DNA of 64,000 bases, from the NCBI GenBank assembly GCA_037957365.1, contig JARHVA010000157.1, positions 3,940,001 through 4,004,000 of the forward strand, written 5' to 3'. The translations under genes were made by a program, and so were the position numbers. This DNA is from Torreya grandis. Its lineage: Eukaryota > Streptophyta > Pinopsida > Cupressales > Taxaceae. A model generated the notes under the pieces. That model searched no databases. It was not told the DNA's origin and saw nothing but the letters and a program-made list of their open reading frames with translations. This document shows, one piece after another, positions 23,038-36,330 of this stretch. Each line of letters starts with the position of its first letter. The stretch's first letter is position 1.

Positions 23038-24560
23038 TAGTCCCTCCCAAGGCAAGGGACTATGGGAACCACTTTTTAATTAGTCAATGTTTGCTCAGCC
23101 AATCAATTTTTTTTAAATGCATATGAATTTAATCATTGTAAAGTTTTCTTAAAGTTTTTTCATATAAATATTGAAATATTCCCAGAGGTGTTATTTGGAA
23201 ATATTCCTAAGACTTTAATGCAATTGTAAGTGATATCAATAAAATAATACTTTTATAAGTTTTTTAAAATATTTTTTACAATACATGATTTAAAAAATAA
23301 TATTTGTGCAATCCCTTACAAAGTATGAAGATATTAAATACGGATTATTAAATGCTTGGCTGAAGTATAACATGTAATTTCTGACATAAATCAATTAACG
23401 GTGTACTGTGATACACTTTTTAAGCCCCCTTTAATTTCCATTTCGTCTTTTACATCAACATATATCAATAGTATGGTCTCAAAATAAAATAAAAGTGATC
23501 ATTTTCGTTATAGATAAATTGGCTTAATCAAATATATTATTATCATATTTCATAGTGATGCATTTCTTTAATACTAAATGAATAATTTGATAAATTTTAC
23601 ATTTATATCCCTAAAAAGGTAAGGTCTCTTCATTACTCTTTCTTTAATTAATTTCACTTTTTAAATGATCTTAATTGACTTAATTGTCTAATTTTTCATA
23701 CTATGTGAATATGGGGAGTGGAATATATTTAAACATAATAAATATATATTTCATATCGTCAATGTGATCCTTAATTTTTTAAAATTTATGAGCATCATAA
23801 AATTTATCTATAATTAATACAAAATTATTTTAGAATAATTGTATGTAGAAGTCTACATACTCATCATCTAATGATTGTCCAATACTTTTGAATGTAGTTT
23901 TTTTTAGGTTTCAATGCTTGTCGCAATCAATTTTAATATAGTTATTATTGCCATGTTTAGTCCAATATATGTATAATTTCATCTACTCTTTTCCATGTTT
24001 GCTATTTTTTTTAAGTTGATTGGACAACTAACATTATTTTTTGAGTATGTCTATGACTTGGTTTGGATTTTATCTAGAAGGGTGCTTTCAGGGATTATCT
24101 AACAACATGATGCTATAAATAACATCCCAAAATACTAGAAAATCATTGTTTAATTATGTATTTTTTGAATAATATAAAATTTAAAAAATAACTTTATAAA
24201 TATTAACGGTATCAATGTTACAAATCAAATAAAGTCAACCCTCTAATTGGTAGCAAATAATAAAGTAAACCAAAGGCTATAAAGACCATTTGGCACTAGT
24301 AATTTTACTTTTTATATATTAAATTAAGTCAAAGCCATGTCTACTAAAATTTCACAATCATCTTATTACATGGTTGAACATTTGACTAGTGCCATCACCT
24401 AGAAGACACTTTACAAGGGAAAAAAATCCATTTGTTTTACAATATTAAACTTGTATCTTCAAGTTCAAAGTATCAAATTACACTTATATTGTAAGATACA
24501 CACACAAACTCAAGCACAAATAATTCACAATACAAAGGTAGGGACTAGCCACTATGCGGC
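23038..24560. repeat. Left terminal direct repeat of element E
   Basis: Matches 26466-27925 through blocks such as TGTTTGCTCAGCCAATCA, ATTTCTGACATAAATCAATT and TTGGCACTAGTAAT. AT-rich. It opens with an inverted pair TAGTCCCT / AGGGACTA (23038 and 23055) that could form a small hairpin. Confidence 0.75.
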
Positions 24561-26465
24561 TTTTATTTTATATCATTCTTATTACTTACAATTTTTTGAG
24601 AATTTATTTGAAGAGAAGGTCCTCACTTCTTGGTATAGAGGAGAACTACCAATAGGAAGATATATTAATAGTTGAAATGTTTTTTTTTTAAACAATATAA
24701 ATTGGTTACAATCTTTCACTATCTCTACCCAATATTAGAGTTTTACTTCGATAACTAGCAAGTCACTTTTATGTTTCATCCACTTGGCTCTCACCACAAT
24801 TAGATTTCTGATTCAGGTTAGTATCCACTATAATCCACCCTTATCTTGGTAAAGTCCAGTCGGAGTGAGAATATGTATTAAAAGTACTAATACGTGAAAA
24901 TGTACTAGTAGTTGTAATAGTTTTTGAACATACAATTGTTTTAATTTATTTAGGATTTAGGAGATTTAAATAAGTCAAAACTATTGAAATTTAGATTACA
25001 TGAAATAAGGTATAAACCACAAAACTTTGAATTACTAAATAAATTGATTGCACTTATTAAATATAGAAATGACCAAGAAATGAGTTACTTAGATGATTTT
25101 TTTTTTAATCTATATTGCTTATTGTTTGTGTACAGTTATTTGAAATACTCTGTGACTTCTTGGCTTAGGAAATAGACTGTTAGAATTTACCAAGACACTA
25201 TCAACGAAGCTCAAACATATGCAACAACTAGTTTCAGCCATTGTATGTCAAAATTAACCCTCTTGATTTTGTCAGTCTATTATACCATAAATCATTATTT
25301 GACCTCGATCTTATGCACATATATTGTTATTATTATCTTTTGCCTTGAAACCTTCACTCATTTTTTGATACTAGCATGACTTGAAAGAAAGGGGTAAAAG
25401 ATGGGTTTAACAATCCCAACCACTCCCCACTGAGTGGTTGAGTGTTACCTACATTCTACTATCTTGAAGAGAGCTTAAACTACACATAGTTATCCCACCC
25501 TTTGTGTATGTGTGATCAATTATATTCCAGCAAAAAGCAATATAATATTTTAGCTTTCGACATTTGACATCATGCAACTTTGACCTTATGTTAGTATCCA
25601 AATTTAGCTTAAAGATTGTTTCTTTGAGGGTTTTTAGATTTGGATGTTTTGGATAGTGCCTAATAGATACACAAATGGACTTCTCAAGAATTTTCAAGTG
25701 AGTGCCATATAGGTTCTAGATAGATATGGCCTTAGGCTTGATTTGTATTGAAATATGAATTTTTGGTATTTTCCCTCATTATCAACATATAAAATTTGTG
25801 TAGGACAACCCAAGGGAGAGATTTGAAATTGAAAAAATAGTCATTGAAAGCTCCTAGATGCTGTTGGTGAAGGTAAACTCTTGTAGTAGCTGCAACTGTC
25901 CAACTATTGTCATAAGTGTTCAAAGTGAGAGAAATATGAATCTAGAATATGGTGACAACCTGCTTAAGATTATAAAGCATTAAGGCTCAAACTAGGGAGA
26001 TGTTGAATATGAAGGATGACAAATTGAGTTAGCCAAGTTCATAGATAGATAAATAGATGTGAAAGGATGTGGACAAGAGTTAAATGTGTGTATATAAGTC
26101 ATGCATATCAAAGATATGTCAAAATTGATATTGTTAAGTGTCTGATACCAAATTTAAGTGTATAAAATATCTCAATTTTAGTTTAGTACTAAAAATGATA
26201 TATTAGAAGGATACAAAAATTGGTACTTATGTGTAACCACACTTGGTGTTGCCACGTATGCCTTTAATATCTATTGTAATGCATATCCATATATTTCATG
26301 GATTTTCCAAGCCATTGAAAAGTGCTCTACAAATTTTAGAGTTTCATTTGCTTGAAAACTAAGTCTACTTTGGAAAAATAAACCACCCTATTCGTCAAAA
26401 CCCTAAACCAAATGCAATGATTGTTAAATTTAATATTAATATCACAAATCCTTTGGAGGGTTTAT
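24561..26465. other. Internal region of element E, no recognised genes
   Basis: Only short ORFs (under about 85 codons) with no family match. A block near 25430-25510 (GTTACCTACATTC, then GAAGAGAGC, then TAGTTATCCCACCC) loosely resembles the middle of the element A LTR, so part of it may be old LTR debris. Confidence 0.45.
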
Positions 26466-27925
26466 TAGTCCTTGCTAAGGCAAGAGACAAGGAACCACTT
26501 TTCAATTAATCCATGTTTGCTCAGCCAATCATATTTTTTTAAATGCATATGAATTTAATAATTGTAAAGTTATCCTTAAGTTTTTTCATATAAATATTGG
26601 AATATTCTCATGGGTGTTATTTGGGAATATCCCTAAGACTTTAATGTAATTGTAAGTGCTATTAATAAAATAATATTTTTATAACATTTTTCTAGAATAC
26701 ATGATTTAAAAAACAATATCTCAATCCCCTATGGACTATGAAACTATTAAATACAAATTATTAAATGCTTGACCAAAGTATAACATGTGATTTCTGACAT
26801 AAATCAATTAGCAAAATCCTGTGACACACCTTTTTAAACTCCCTTTAATTGTTATTCCATCCTTCGTATCAACATATATCGATAATATGGTCTCAAAATA
26901 AAATAAAAGTGATCCTTTTCCTTATAGATAAATTGACTTAATCAAATATATTATTATCATATTTTTTAATGATGCATTTCTTTAATATTAAATAAATAGT
27001 TTGATAAATTATACATTTAAATCCCTAAAAAGGTAAGGTCTCTTCATTACTCTTTATTTAATTAATTTTAATTTTCAAATGATCTTAATTGGCTTAATTG
27101 TCTAATTCTTCATATTATGTAGATACAGAGAGTTGAATATATTTAAACATAATAAAGATATATTTTATATAGTTAATGCGATCCTTAATTTTTAAAAATC
27201 TATGAATATTATAAAATTTATCTATAATTAATAAATTATTTTAGAATAATTATATGTAGAAGTCTACATCCCTGTCACCCAACAATTATTCAATATTTTT
27301 GAATGTAACTTTTTTATGTTTCAATGCTTATTGCAATCACTTTCAAATATAGTTATTATTGCAATGTTTAGTCCAATATATGTATACTTTCATCCCTTTT
27401 TTATTTTTGAAAGAACAACCAACATTTTTTTGAGTGTGTTTGTGATTTGGTTTGAATTTTATCTGGGAGGGTAGATTTTAGGGATTATCTAGTAATGTGA
27501 TGCAATAAATAACATCAGAGAATCATTGTTAATTATATATTATCCGATAATACAAAATTTAAAAAATAATAACTTTACAAATATTAATAGTGTCAATGTC
27601 ACAAATTAATTGACAACAAATAACAAAGTCAATCAAAGATCATAAAGACCTTTTGGCACTAGTAATCTCACTTTTTATATATTAAATTTATTCAAATCTA
27701 TGTTCATTAAGATTTTATAATCATCTTATCAGATGGTTGAACATTTTGATTAGTGCCACTATCTAAAAAATATTTTATAAAAGAAAAAAAATTAGTTATT
27801 TCACAATATTAAATTTGTAACTTCAAGATTAAATTATCAAAACACCTTTATATCATAAGATATATATACAAACTCAAACAAAAATAATTCAAAATATAAA
27901 AATAGGAACTAGCCACTACGTGACC
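26466..27925. repeat. Right terminal direct repeat of element E
   Basis: Diverged copy of 23038-24560, ending GGAACTAGCCACTACG against GGGACTAGCCACTATG in the left copy. Confidence 0.75.
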
Positions 27926-28372
27926 CTTATACATATAAAAAAAAATGAACGAATATATTTTTTAAAACAAATGTGTAACTTAATCAGAAAAAAAAAGGAC
28001 TGAATTACACCATAAAATGACAAATTGCGTTCATCATTCTTAGAACCCACAAAGAAAAATTTATTTTTCAAGTAATAACACGTGCCAAAATAGTGGTAGT
28101 CTAAATGTGGCAAGTGTCCATGGTGAAAGGATAGGGCATACGGAATGACAAAATGGTTTCTTCTCAAATCCATTATGACATGTAGTATGAGTTTTAATAC
28201 CTTGATAAAATGCATGGAAGGAGGCCCAATACTTTACCCAAAGCCCATACATAGAGGATTAAACAAAATTAATCATTGGCACAAAACAAGTCTTGAGGTG
28301 GTAATGTCATGTGTTGGATAAAATATGAAAATATTTAAAAGTGCGCACAAAAAGGGGAACCCAATGGTATTT
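27926..28372 (+). repeat. 5' LTR of element D, right part
   Basis: Continues the D LTR after element E. Shares with 45200-45585 AATTGCACCA-like text, ATGACACGTGC-like text, CAAAATGGTTTCTTCTCAAA, CTTGAGGTGGTAATG and the end AAAAAGGGG. Homology stops near 28372. Confidence 0.68.
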
Positions 28373-30283
28373 AAAACACGTTTGGGTACATATTTGCTCA
28401 TAACTTTTGTATTGGGGTTCCATTTTATGAGTCGTCAGTGGTACCGGAATGCTGAATGCTGACATTGGTGACTTCGTGTTGGTATAAGTTTTTCTGTGAA
28501 AATTTTAAATTATAAAACTTTGTCATGTATCACATTTTTATCATGGTGATTTTAAATGTCTTATTTATTGTAATTCTATTTGTCTTTCAATTGAATAGTG
28601 ACATTTATTGTTCGTATTTTATAGAACTGGGTGGGAAAGGAGACATCCAATCAAGATGAGGTGTTCCCTAGTTGACAAAACTCACCATTCTTACTTAATG
28701 TGGGTGTCAAAGCTATTGGAAGAAATCTGCACACAACACAATTTGTGAAGAAAAAAAGTTTTGGTCAATTTTTCAGCCATAAATTTTAAACCTCTATTCC
28801 ATTTTGTATGTCGTTTATGACATTAGAAAGTCGGTTCTGCCATCTTTATAACATTGTAAGGCTTGAGGGGGAGAAATTTAAGACGTGAAACCTGCTTGTG
28901 TTTTAGTGGTCTGATTTTGTTGCTGCTAACTCGACCCAGAGGGGAGTGCACTATTCTTGATGCATTTGCCAACAACCATGCATTGCCATAAATTTATTTT
29001 GATCTCCAGGGTCTAGTGAGATGCATTTCTTATTTAAGGCCCAATGGATGAAGATCATTAATGGTTGAATTTTGGGAGGAAACCCACATGGGTCAATGGG
29101 CAGGGTTTCTATATATAGCCAGCTCATTGTTGAGAAAAGGGCTAGATCATTTTATGTATTAGAAATAATATTATGGACTAAACACTTTTTTAAAAAAATT
29201 TCCCTATTGAGTTATTTGTATGAGCAATGTTGTTCTGAATCATTATTTGTAATCTGACTAGTTAGGACCAATATAAACATTGTTATTCAAGCATATATTT
29301 CATTAAAAGAAGGTTGTTGAGAACTTGTTCATTTCCTGCACATTTAAATGGTTGATTTGAATTTTTACTTCATTGTTGAGTTAACCTTACACTCTAACAT
29401 CAACACTGTTCATGGATGTGTGCACACTAGTTAGGAAAATGATTGATTTTAATAGATTTTCTCTCTAAATCGATCAAATTTGTCTTCAACGTAAAACAAG
29501 CTCATTCTTTCTCTCTCCCTTATCTTTTGCCCATTTTTTATAAATCTATTAGAGTAGGTAGATTAAATCTAATTACAATCCATATTTACATGTTTATTTT
29601 GATTCCAGACCCTCGCTTATTGTTACCAATGTATTGTTGAATCTATGTGCAATGAATGAATGTTGAATTGGATGCACTTTCTTTGATAAATCCGAGACCA
29701 CTAATTTTATAGGCATTGAGTGTTTTTGTTCCCCTTGATGCGTGATTAAAACCCATATTGATGAAACAATAAATTGAGAAATCTCACATTATACCTCCCA
29801 CTTATTTAAACCTAAATTTCAAACCAACAAAAGGCCCCTTGACTAGAACAGTAAACACAATGGCCTTTGAGGTATCTAGGATGTCATGACCTGTTGAAAG
29901 AGACCTTGATGAAAGCATTTCATGTTTCTTTTTAGAAGAGGTGGGGTGGAGAATTCACACCCCGCATGAGTGGCTGTGCCATGCCAAAGGACCCATCAAC
30001 ATAATGGTTCCAGAAAGAGGGCAAAAAACTGAAATTAAAACTTTAAACATTTTAGAGGTGTTGCTCGCACTAAGATACTATGAGTACCAAACTAAAAAAT
30101 ATGAGGGTAATCAAAAGATCAAAGTCCATTGAGGGTGATTTTGATTTTTTTTACTTCACCAAACATCAAATAAAAAGAACAAACAAAGGAAAATAAAAAA
30201 CTATATACATTCACTCACCCTGTAGCTTACCTATTGTTGTTATCCCCTTTGTTGTCCCTTTTTTTAGCAATTTAAGCCCACCA
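28373..30283 (+). other. Leader region of element D
   Basis: Between LTR homology and gag. No protein family recognised. An open-ish frame from an ATG at 29860, broken by one TGA at 29887, continues to 30132 with PHEWLCHAKGPINIMVPERG and NILEVLLALRYYEYQ; function unknown. Two stretches near 28395 and 28770 share an ATTCCATTTTATG-like text and may be diverged repeats. No clear PBS. Confidence 0.4.
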
Positions 30284-31700
30284 ATGGTTGCTAACCCTGC
30301 TTGGCTTGGTGGAGGTAACTACCAAGTGAGCATTATGGAAGTTGCCCATAATTTCCCTGAAAACCTAGAGAAATTCCACCCTAGGTATGTGCATAGGGGA
30401 TTTTGAACTATAGAAGAGCACATACAAGCATTCAAATATTCTATAATCAAAACTCAAGTCAGTTATGAAAAAAGTGTTCTGTAGATTGTTCCTTTATAAT
30501 TTGGAAGATATGGCTTATGGTTGGTATCTTGGCTTACTAGATGTATTAATCCATTCTTGGAATACGCTTGAAACTGTCTATGCCAATCACTTTAGGGTGC
30601 CTATTGATCTAGCTATCCTTAACCATCTATTTTATTTTTCACATAGGGAACTAAATAAGTCCATGAGTATGTTCAACATGCACTTCTTTAAGATATATAA
30701 GAGGTTAAAAGACCCCTAACACAAACATACATGGTTGTTATTCAAACCTATTTGAGGGCCTTAGATTCAATGACTTTTATGTTTATCTACAAGACTCATG
30801 TTGCACTAGCATCATTGTCATTGTCATATCATGAAGCTATCACTATTGAGCAAGAAATGATACTGCAAGGATATGGCATTGATCCATTGCCTTCATTGGG
30901 ACAACCAGGTGTGTATAACCAAGTTTTGATGATAAACCAAGTGCTCATGCATAACACTCCCTTGATGAACTAAATAATGGGTGCAATATATTCAAATCAA
31001 AACAAATTTTACAATTCTATGCCTATGAATTCACTCATGCCTCCAAACCATGTATTGCCTTAGGTAAATAATCAACAAATTATTTATATAGCCTCTAATA
31101 ACACTATTGATGTGATTAACACAAATGAGTATGCTAGTTTGAATAACAATCAACAGGCTGGTCTGACATCTTTTCATAATCGAGTGTTTGCCACTGCTAC
31201 CCATAACCAAATGCAAGTTATTATTCCTACATTTCTAAATAATGTTCCACCTATGGTCAACACAATTCCACAAGCTGGGAATGATCAAAATCTAAATGTA
31301 AACCTTGAAATTGGTAATTATCAAGAGATGGTTCCAAGATTGACCAATAATATGGTTGAGTTGTGGAGACAAGTGCCTCAACATCACAATCATGTTGTAA
31401 ACACCCCCCCTTAGAATATGAATTTTAACTTCCAAAGGACCAATCACTAGTGGAACACTCAACCTAATAATAATAACATACATAGTTTGCTTGATAACAC
31501 AAATCAGACCAATAACAATGTTGCAAACTCTATCACTTTGACTAATTAACGTTACCCATGTGGTGTAGAATACATAACACAAACAAACATGCTAAAACTA
31601 ATTGTGGTAATTTTCTCTCCATTTCAAATATCTTTCTAAGGGAAATGGAAAATATAGAAATAGTGCCCATGACTGAGATTAGTTCGAACTAAAGCAGAGA
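30284..31700 (+). pseudogene. gag: gag remnant of element D
   Basis: Starts at ATG 30284 with MVANPAWLGGGNYQV. A core follows: FPENLEKFHPRY, a stop, then (frame of 30465-30719) FCRLFLYNLEDMAYGWYLGLL, SWNTLETVYANHFRV and ELNKSMSMFNMHFFKIYKRL. This is the Ty3/gypsy gag pattern (LxLFPxxLxxxAxxWYxxL, IxSWxxLxxxFxxxF). The C-terminal part (30731-31414) is Asn/Gln-rich. I could not find an intact zinc knuckle. Several stops. Confidence 0.68.
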
Positions 31701-32219
31701 AAACCTAGGCATGACCTTGGTCTGATAAACATGTGAATTTCCATATGAAAGTGACAATGAGCTGGAAGATAACTTGGATGAGGTCTATGCCTTTAAATAA
31801 TTTCAAATGGGAAATAGATACACATTAAGGAGTAAATTTCAAACAAAGTTGATAACTTATACTCCTCCAAACATAACTTAAGTTCTTCTTGATGAGAACT
31901 CTAGCAACAATTTATTTCTACCTAAAGGTCCAAACACATCTTCACAAGTAGATATTAATGTTGCACCCCCATAAACTAATAAATATTTAGAGCCAAGCAA
32001 CTTGGATATAACATTGTCGAAGACCTGAAGAAAATCAAAGCCGATATATTAATATTTGAATTACTATAAATTTTTAATCATAAAGACTTATTATTAAAAG
32101 CTTTGGCTGTTTCAAAAGAAAAATAAATTAATAAAACAATGGATGCTCATGTTTTAATTTATTAAAAAAATATTGAAACTCCTCATTTTCTCCTAAAAAT
32201 TCACATTTTTGGTAAGAAC

Positions 32220-32760
32220 TTACACAATTGTTTGGTGGACTTGGGGCTTCAGGTAATGTGATGTCTTTTTCAATTTGCTAGAAGCCAGGGTTGACTCCTG
32301 CTAAGTCAAATAATAAGGTAGTTCAACTAGACAAATATAAAGTTAATGTAGTTGGTGAGTTGAATCATATTTATATTCAATTAGCTTTAGATCCTAGGGT
32401 ACAACATATCATTGATATCCAAATGGTTAATATCTCCAACACATATCGTATCCTCCTTAGCAGAGATTGGTCTAGAACTTTGAACAAATATTTGGCATTT
32501 GATTCTCTCACATGTGGCTCCATGGCATGGTATACACAATCGAATTAGGAGTGAGAGAGAGCCAAAAATGACACACTTGATCACTGAATACAACAAGACT
32601 AGTTATATCTTGTATGAAGGATCAAAGCTTGGGGTCTATACGCTTGAAAACAAGATGAAAGCTCATGAAAACTTAAGTATTTACATGTTTGTGTTAGAAA
32701 CATTAGAAAATTTGGGAAATCATCACCAAAATAGAAGTGAAGAAATTGAATAATTAGATG
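32220..32760 (+). pseudogene. pol: Aspartic protease remnant of element D
   Basis: LVDLGASGNVM at 32232-32264 is the retropepsin active-site region; the D-L-G-A-S form is common in plant Ty3/gypsy proteases and recurs in element G. Downstream (32291-32548) is VQHIIDIQMVNISNTYRILLSRDW, matching the ILGRxW-type end of the domain. A stop follows the FSIC segment. Confidence 0.62.
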
Positions 32761-33239
32761 AGGAAGATATACTCTATGTACATGAAATATCATCATCCCA
32801 TATTGTAGCTCTTGCATGTGGAAATTTGAATCATTCTGACCCCTGTGCTGAAAGCAATTGTTGGTGGCCCATTTCTTTATTGGATTTAGTGTAATCAATT
32901 ATAAACAACATGGGACATGGTTGTACATGTGAAACAAAAAGGATAGTAATCTCTAGAACTAAAGATATTACCATTCCAAATAGCTCTGTGCATACTTCAT
33001 CCATTGAAGACCGAAATAAAAGATCCTGAACAAATGAAGCACAAAGAATTTATCTTCTATATGTCAAGAAGGATGATAATGGAGTTAATATTATTGTATC
33101 ATGTATGCCACAAAGTTATCCATGCCATGAAGTTAGCCATAAGAAATTATGCATGCCACGAAGTCAGCCATAAAAAACTAATGTTCATTTGTGGACGTTG
33201 AAGTTTAACAGTTCAAAATCTAAACAAGGTTGTGGCACA

Positions 33240-33560
33240 AGAGTTGATCTTATCAACCCAAGGGGAAAATCCTATCTAGCTACATTTAGGTTGTAGTTTT
33301 CTAGCACTAAGTATGAAACATTGGTTCATGGACTACAATTCACTCTTAGCTAGAAGGCTAAGCATTTTAAGGTATTGGGTGACTCAAAATTGGTAGTCAA
33401 GTAGGTTAGAACCCAAATGCTTATAATTACAAGTGCTTATCAAGGTATCACAACCAAATGTGGAACTTAATAGAATATTTTGATGCATTCAACATTCAAA
33501 TTATGCATCATAGAAGAAATCACATAGGAGACACTTTAGAAACAACTACAACTATCTTGG
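33240..33560 (+). pseudogene. pol: RNase H (aRNH type) remnant of element D, located before RT
   Basis: Reads SSTKYETLVHGLQFTLS, then HFKVLGDSKLVVK and EYFDAFNIQIMHHRRNHIGDTL. These match the second (YExLxxGL), third (GDSxLVVxQV) and last (RxxNxxADxL) acidic motifs of aRNH-type RNase H of Tat elements. The usual first motif (FDG) is not clear. It lies upstream of the RT (which resumes after element F). Confidence 0.6.
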
Positions 33561-33757
33561 AACTAAATGATGAGTCCAAATCAAATAAGTTTTTAATAGA
33601 GTTGGTCTCTACTCCTATTCTAGATAATATCATAAATTTCCATGTGTTCAATTATGATCAACACACCCTTAACTTCATCACAATTACAAACATGTTTGAA
33701 TCTTAGATCATTGGCAAATCTGATACGAATGAGTTTGATCTAGATGGAGTGGTAAAT

Positions 33758-34877
33758 TGTAGTATCCCAAATGGGATATTTATGCACATATACTAAAATT
33801 TTGAAAATTTGAATTCAACAACTATGGAAATAACAACTGAGATGAATATGGAAACACACACCAAATTGTATTTTTGATTATTTATGATAGAAATGACAAA
33901 TACATAACAATCATCTCTCACACACATAGAGCTATTACTACAAACCACACTAAAGCTGCAAACTCTCCGAAGATCAGTTGTAATGTCTAAATGAAATCAC
34001 CTGCAAGAGCTGCAGGGTTTTCATCCTTTGATTGTGTAAGCATCCAAGGGGTTTAGTCCTTGAATCCTAAGTTGAGCACTCAAGGGATTTCATCCTTAAA
34101 TATTGAATGAAGTTGAATCACAAGTGCAACAAGTTATAGAGTAAATGGTTGATTGGAAAAATATGCCTTACAAATGGGAACAACTCGTACATAAAGGAAT
34201 TACAAAGAGAGAAGACAAATGGTAGAATAGTGAGGAAAGAGAAGATAGGGCATAGAAATCCACATGGTGGGTCAATTTGTCAAAGATGACAAGCCTACAC
34301 CATGCACAAAATACAACAATGATTACTTCCTCCCATGCCTTCATAATTGTGTCTCCTACTCCATGGGAAATGAATCAAATGATGGGGATTAAGTTACTAT
34401 TCACTCATGTGATCACATGTGCCAAGATCCTCCACTTTTGACTTTCTCCATAATCTCCCATCATGTGCCCTCATATATTTGTGCTAATATTATCATTTTT
34501 GACTTCTCACATGCCTTCAACAAGAAGTCACAAACTTTGGCATCAACCTTTCCTTTTCCCATTAAGGACAACCCATGTGAAGAGAAAATCGAATCTAATT
34601 TGTCCCCCAAGTGGGGTAGGATGTCTCACTCCAAGAACATGCTCTAGATCCATGAAATATTCTCCCGTGTGTCAAGCCACCTCATTCATAATCCACCTCA
34701 CTACTGCATCACTTGCCATGTCACTATGAATAGTGACATTGAATCATGTTTTCATGAATAGTGATAGTGAATAGTAACCCACACTATTATTCCCTTTATT
34801 ATCCAAATTAGCCTATGGGAATGAGATAGGATAAGGGTATCTTGCACATGACTTGTTTGGGATAAGGGGACATCACA
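33758..34877 (-). repeat. 3' LTR of element F
   Basis: 1120 bp, plus-strand ends TGTAGTATCCC and GACATCACA. It aligns with 39505-40621. The ACTATTCA motif cluster is at about 34722-34780, the same relative place as in element C. Confidence 0.9.
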
Positions 34878-34899
34878 GTTCTCCCTTTCCAAAATTGCT
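34878..34899 (-). other. Polypurine tract of element F
   Basis: Minus strand TTTTGGAAAGGGAGAACTG next to the LTR start TGTGATGTCC. Confidence 0.8.
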
Positions 34900-36330
34900 T
34901 GCCCACAAGAAATTACAAATTTTGATGCTCTAGAATTTTGGGACCCTCCCAAGTAGCATCCTCAATAGGAAGATCTTTCCACTTGATGAGATATTTTGTT
35001 ATTCTCTTGTTCCTAAGATTTTTCACCTTTGTATCAATCATAACCTCCAGAATCAAAATCAACTTCCCTTCATCATATATTGGGGGAAAATCAATGGAAG
35101 GCACTATATACAACCCAACAACTTTCTTCAATCAAGAAACATGGAATACATTATGTATTCTGTTACCTTCAGGTAGTTTTAACTCATAAGCTACCTCACA
35201 TATTTTATTGATAGTATTGTATGGCCCATATAACTTTGGGTTTTAGTTTCTCCTTCCCACTGAATTTGATAGAGGATTGCCTATATGGCTGCAATCTCAA
35301 GTATACCATATCACCTACCTTAAATGTTCTCTCTGTCCTCCTTTTATCAACATATATATTCTATTGATTATATGCTTGCTGAAATTTTTCCTTCAAAGAT
35401 CTCATGATATCTTGGCTTTGATTAACTAATTCACTTGATGTAGGTACTATACTTTCTAAAAGTATCAAATTAGGAAATGTCAGTGCATCATAACCATACA
35501 ATGCTCTAAATGGAGACATACCAAGACATGTGATGAGTAGTATTGTAGCATTATTCTCCCAAATGAATCCACTTGATCCATGTTGTCTGTTGACTTAAGC
35601 TAATTTATCAAGTATCCTTCCATCATTTATTTACAATTTATGTTTTCCCATCTATTTGTAGGTGGTAACTTGTGCTTGGAGTAAGCTTGGTACCTATCAA
35701 GTGAAATAACCCTTGCCAGAACGCACTGATGAAACTACTATCTCTATCATTGATTATGTTTTGGGGTAACCTATGTAATATGAAAACTTCCTTGAAAAAA
35801 AATCAAAAACTTGAGGTGATTTGTGATCAATATAGATAAAAAATAGTCAATCTATCAACTACAACATATATACAATATTTCCCTTGTACCTTGGGCAACG
35901 CCATAATGAAGTCCATGAAGATACTTTCCCATTTTTATTCAGGTATGAGAAGTGGTCGTAGCAGTTTTGTCAAAAAATATTATTCCCATTTATTCTCGTA
36001 GCATGTTAAACATTCCCTAATATGCACAAGAACATCCTCCTTGGGACCCTTACAAGAGAATCTCTCTCTAATCTATTTATATGTTTTAAAGAAACCTAGA
36101 TGTCCCACCAAAGGTGCATCATGAAATGCCTCTAGTATTTTCCTTTCCATCTTTGATTCAAGAACAATGAATAATCTATTCTTGAACAAGATAAACCCAT
36201 ATTCCATTATGTATATATCATCATTCTCCCAACCATTAAGAATGTTAGTATTAAAAGCATTCTTAGCATACTTAGTTAAGATAGAAGTTTTCCAATCAAC
36301 AAAAATAGTAGAAATATGGAAAAGAATGGG
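34900..36330 (-). pseudogene. pol: Integrase and chromodomain of element F
   Basis: Minus strand. Integrase zinc region: HDAPLVGHLGFFKTYKQI, then IRECLTCYENK (HHCC all present). Catalytic core: FMDFIMALPKVQGK (first Asp), INDRDSSF (second Asp), then DGKT*IVNK near 35636, where the catalytic Glu codon is a stop. After the GPF-type region the C-terminal frame at 34913-35131 reads LEVMIDTKVKNLRNKRI, TKYLIKWKDLPIEDATWEG: a chromodomain with YLIKWK and ATWE intact. Chromodomains of these elements bind modified histones and steer integration. Frameshifts are numerous between 35200 and 35900. Confidence 0.82.

Larger units (their letters stand above)
23038..27925. mobile_element. Element E: coding-poor element with long direct terminal repeats, inserted in the D LTR
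   Basis: Direct repeats of about 1.5 kb (23038-24560 and 26466-27925) flank about 1.9 kb that I cannot assign to any protein. The right LTR of D is uninterrupted here (GGGGCACATTTATCTTG), so the whole block is an insertion. Structure fits a large retrotransposon derivative (LARD). Ends are not the usual TG...CA: the repeats start TAGTCC. Possible flanks TTTAT and CTTAT are only suggestive. Minus-strand TGGTATCAGA at about 26142 resembles a Met-type PBS but is about 310 bases from the repeat, so it may be chance. Orientation is unknown. Confidence 0.6.

Noticed and set aside
26142..26151. Met-type PBS (TGGTATCAGA, minus strand) for element E
   Set aside because: It is about 310 bases from the direct repeat rather than adjacent, so I do not use it to orient the element.
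33104..33180. Short tandem text (GCCATGAAGTTAGCCATAA-like) suggesting a repeat gene
   Set aside because: Only two to three short degenerate copies within element D; nothing beyond local duplication.
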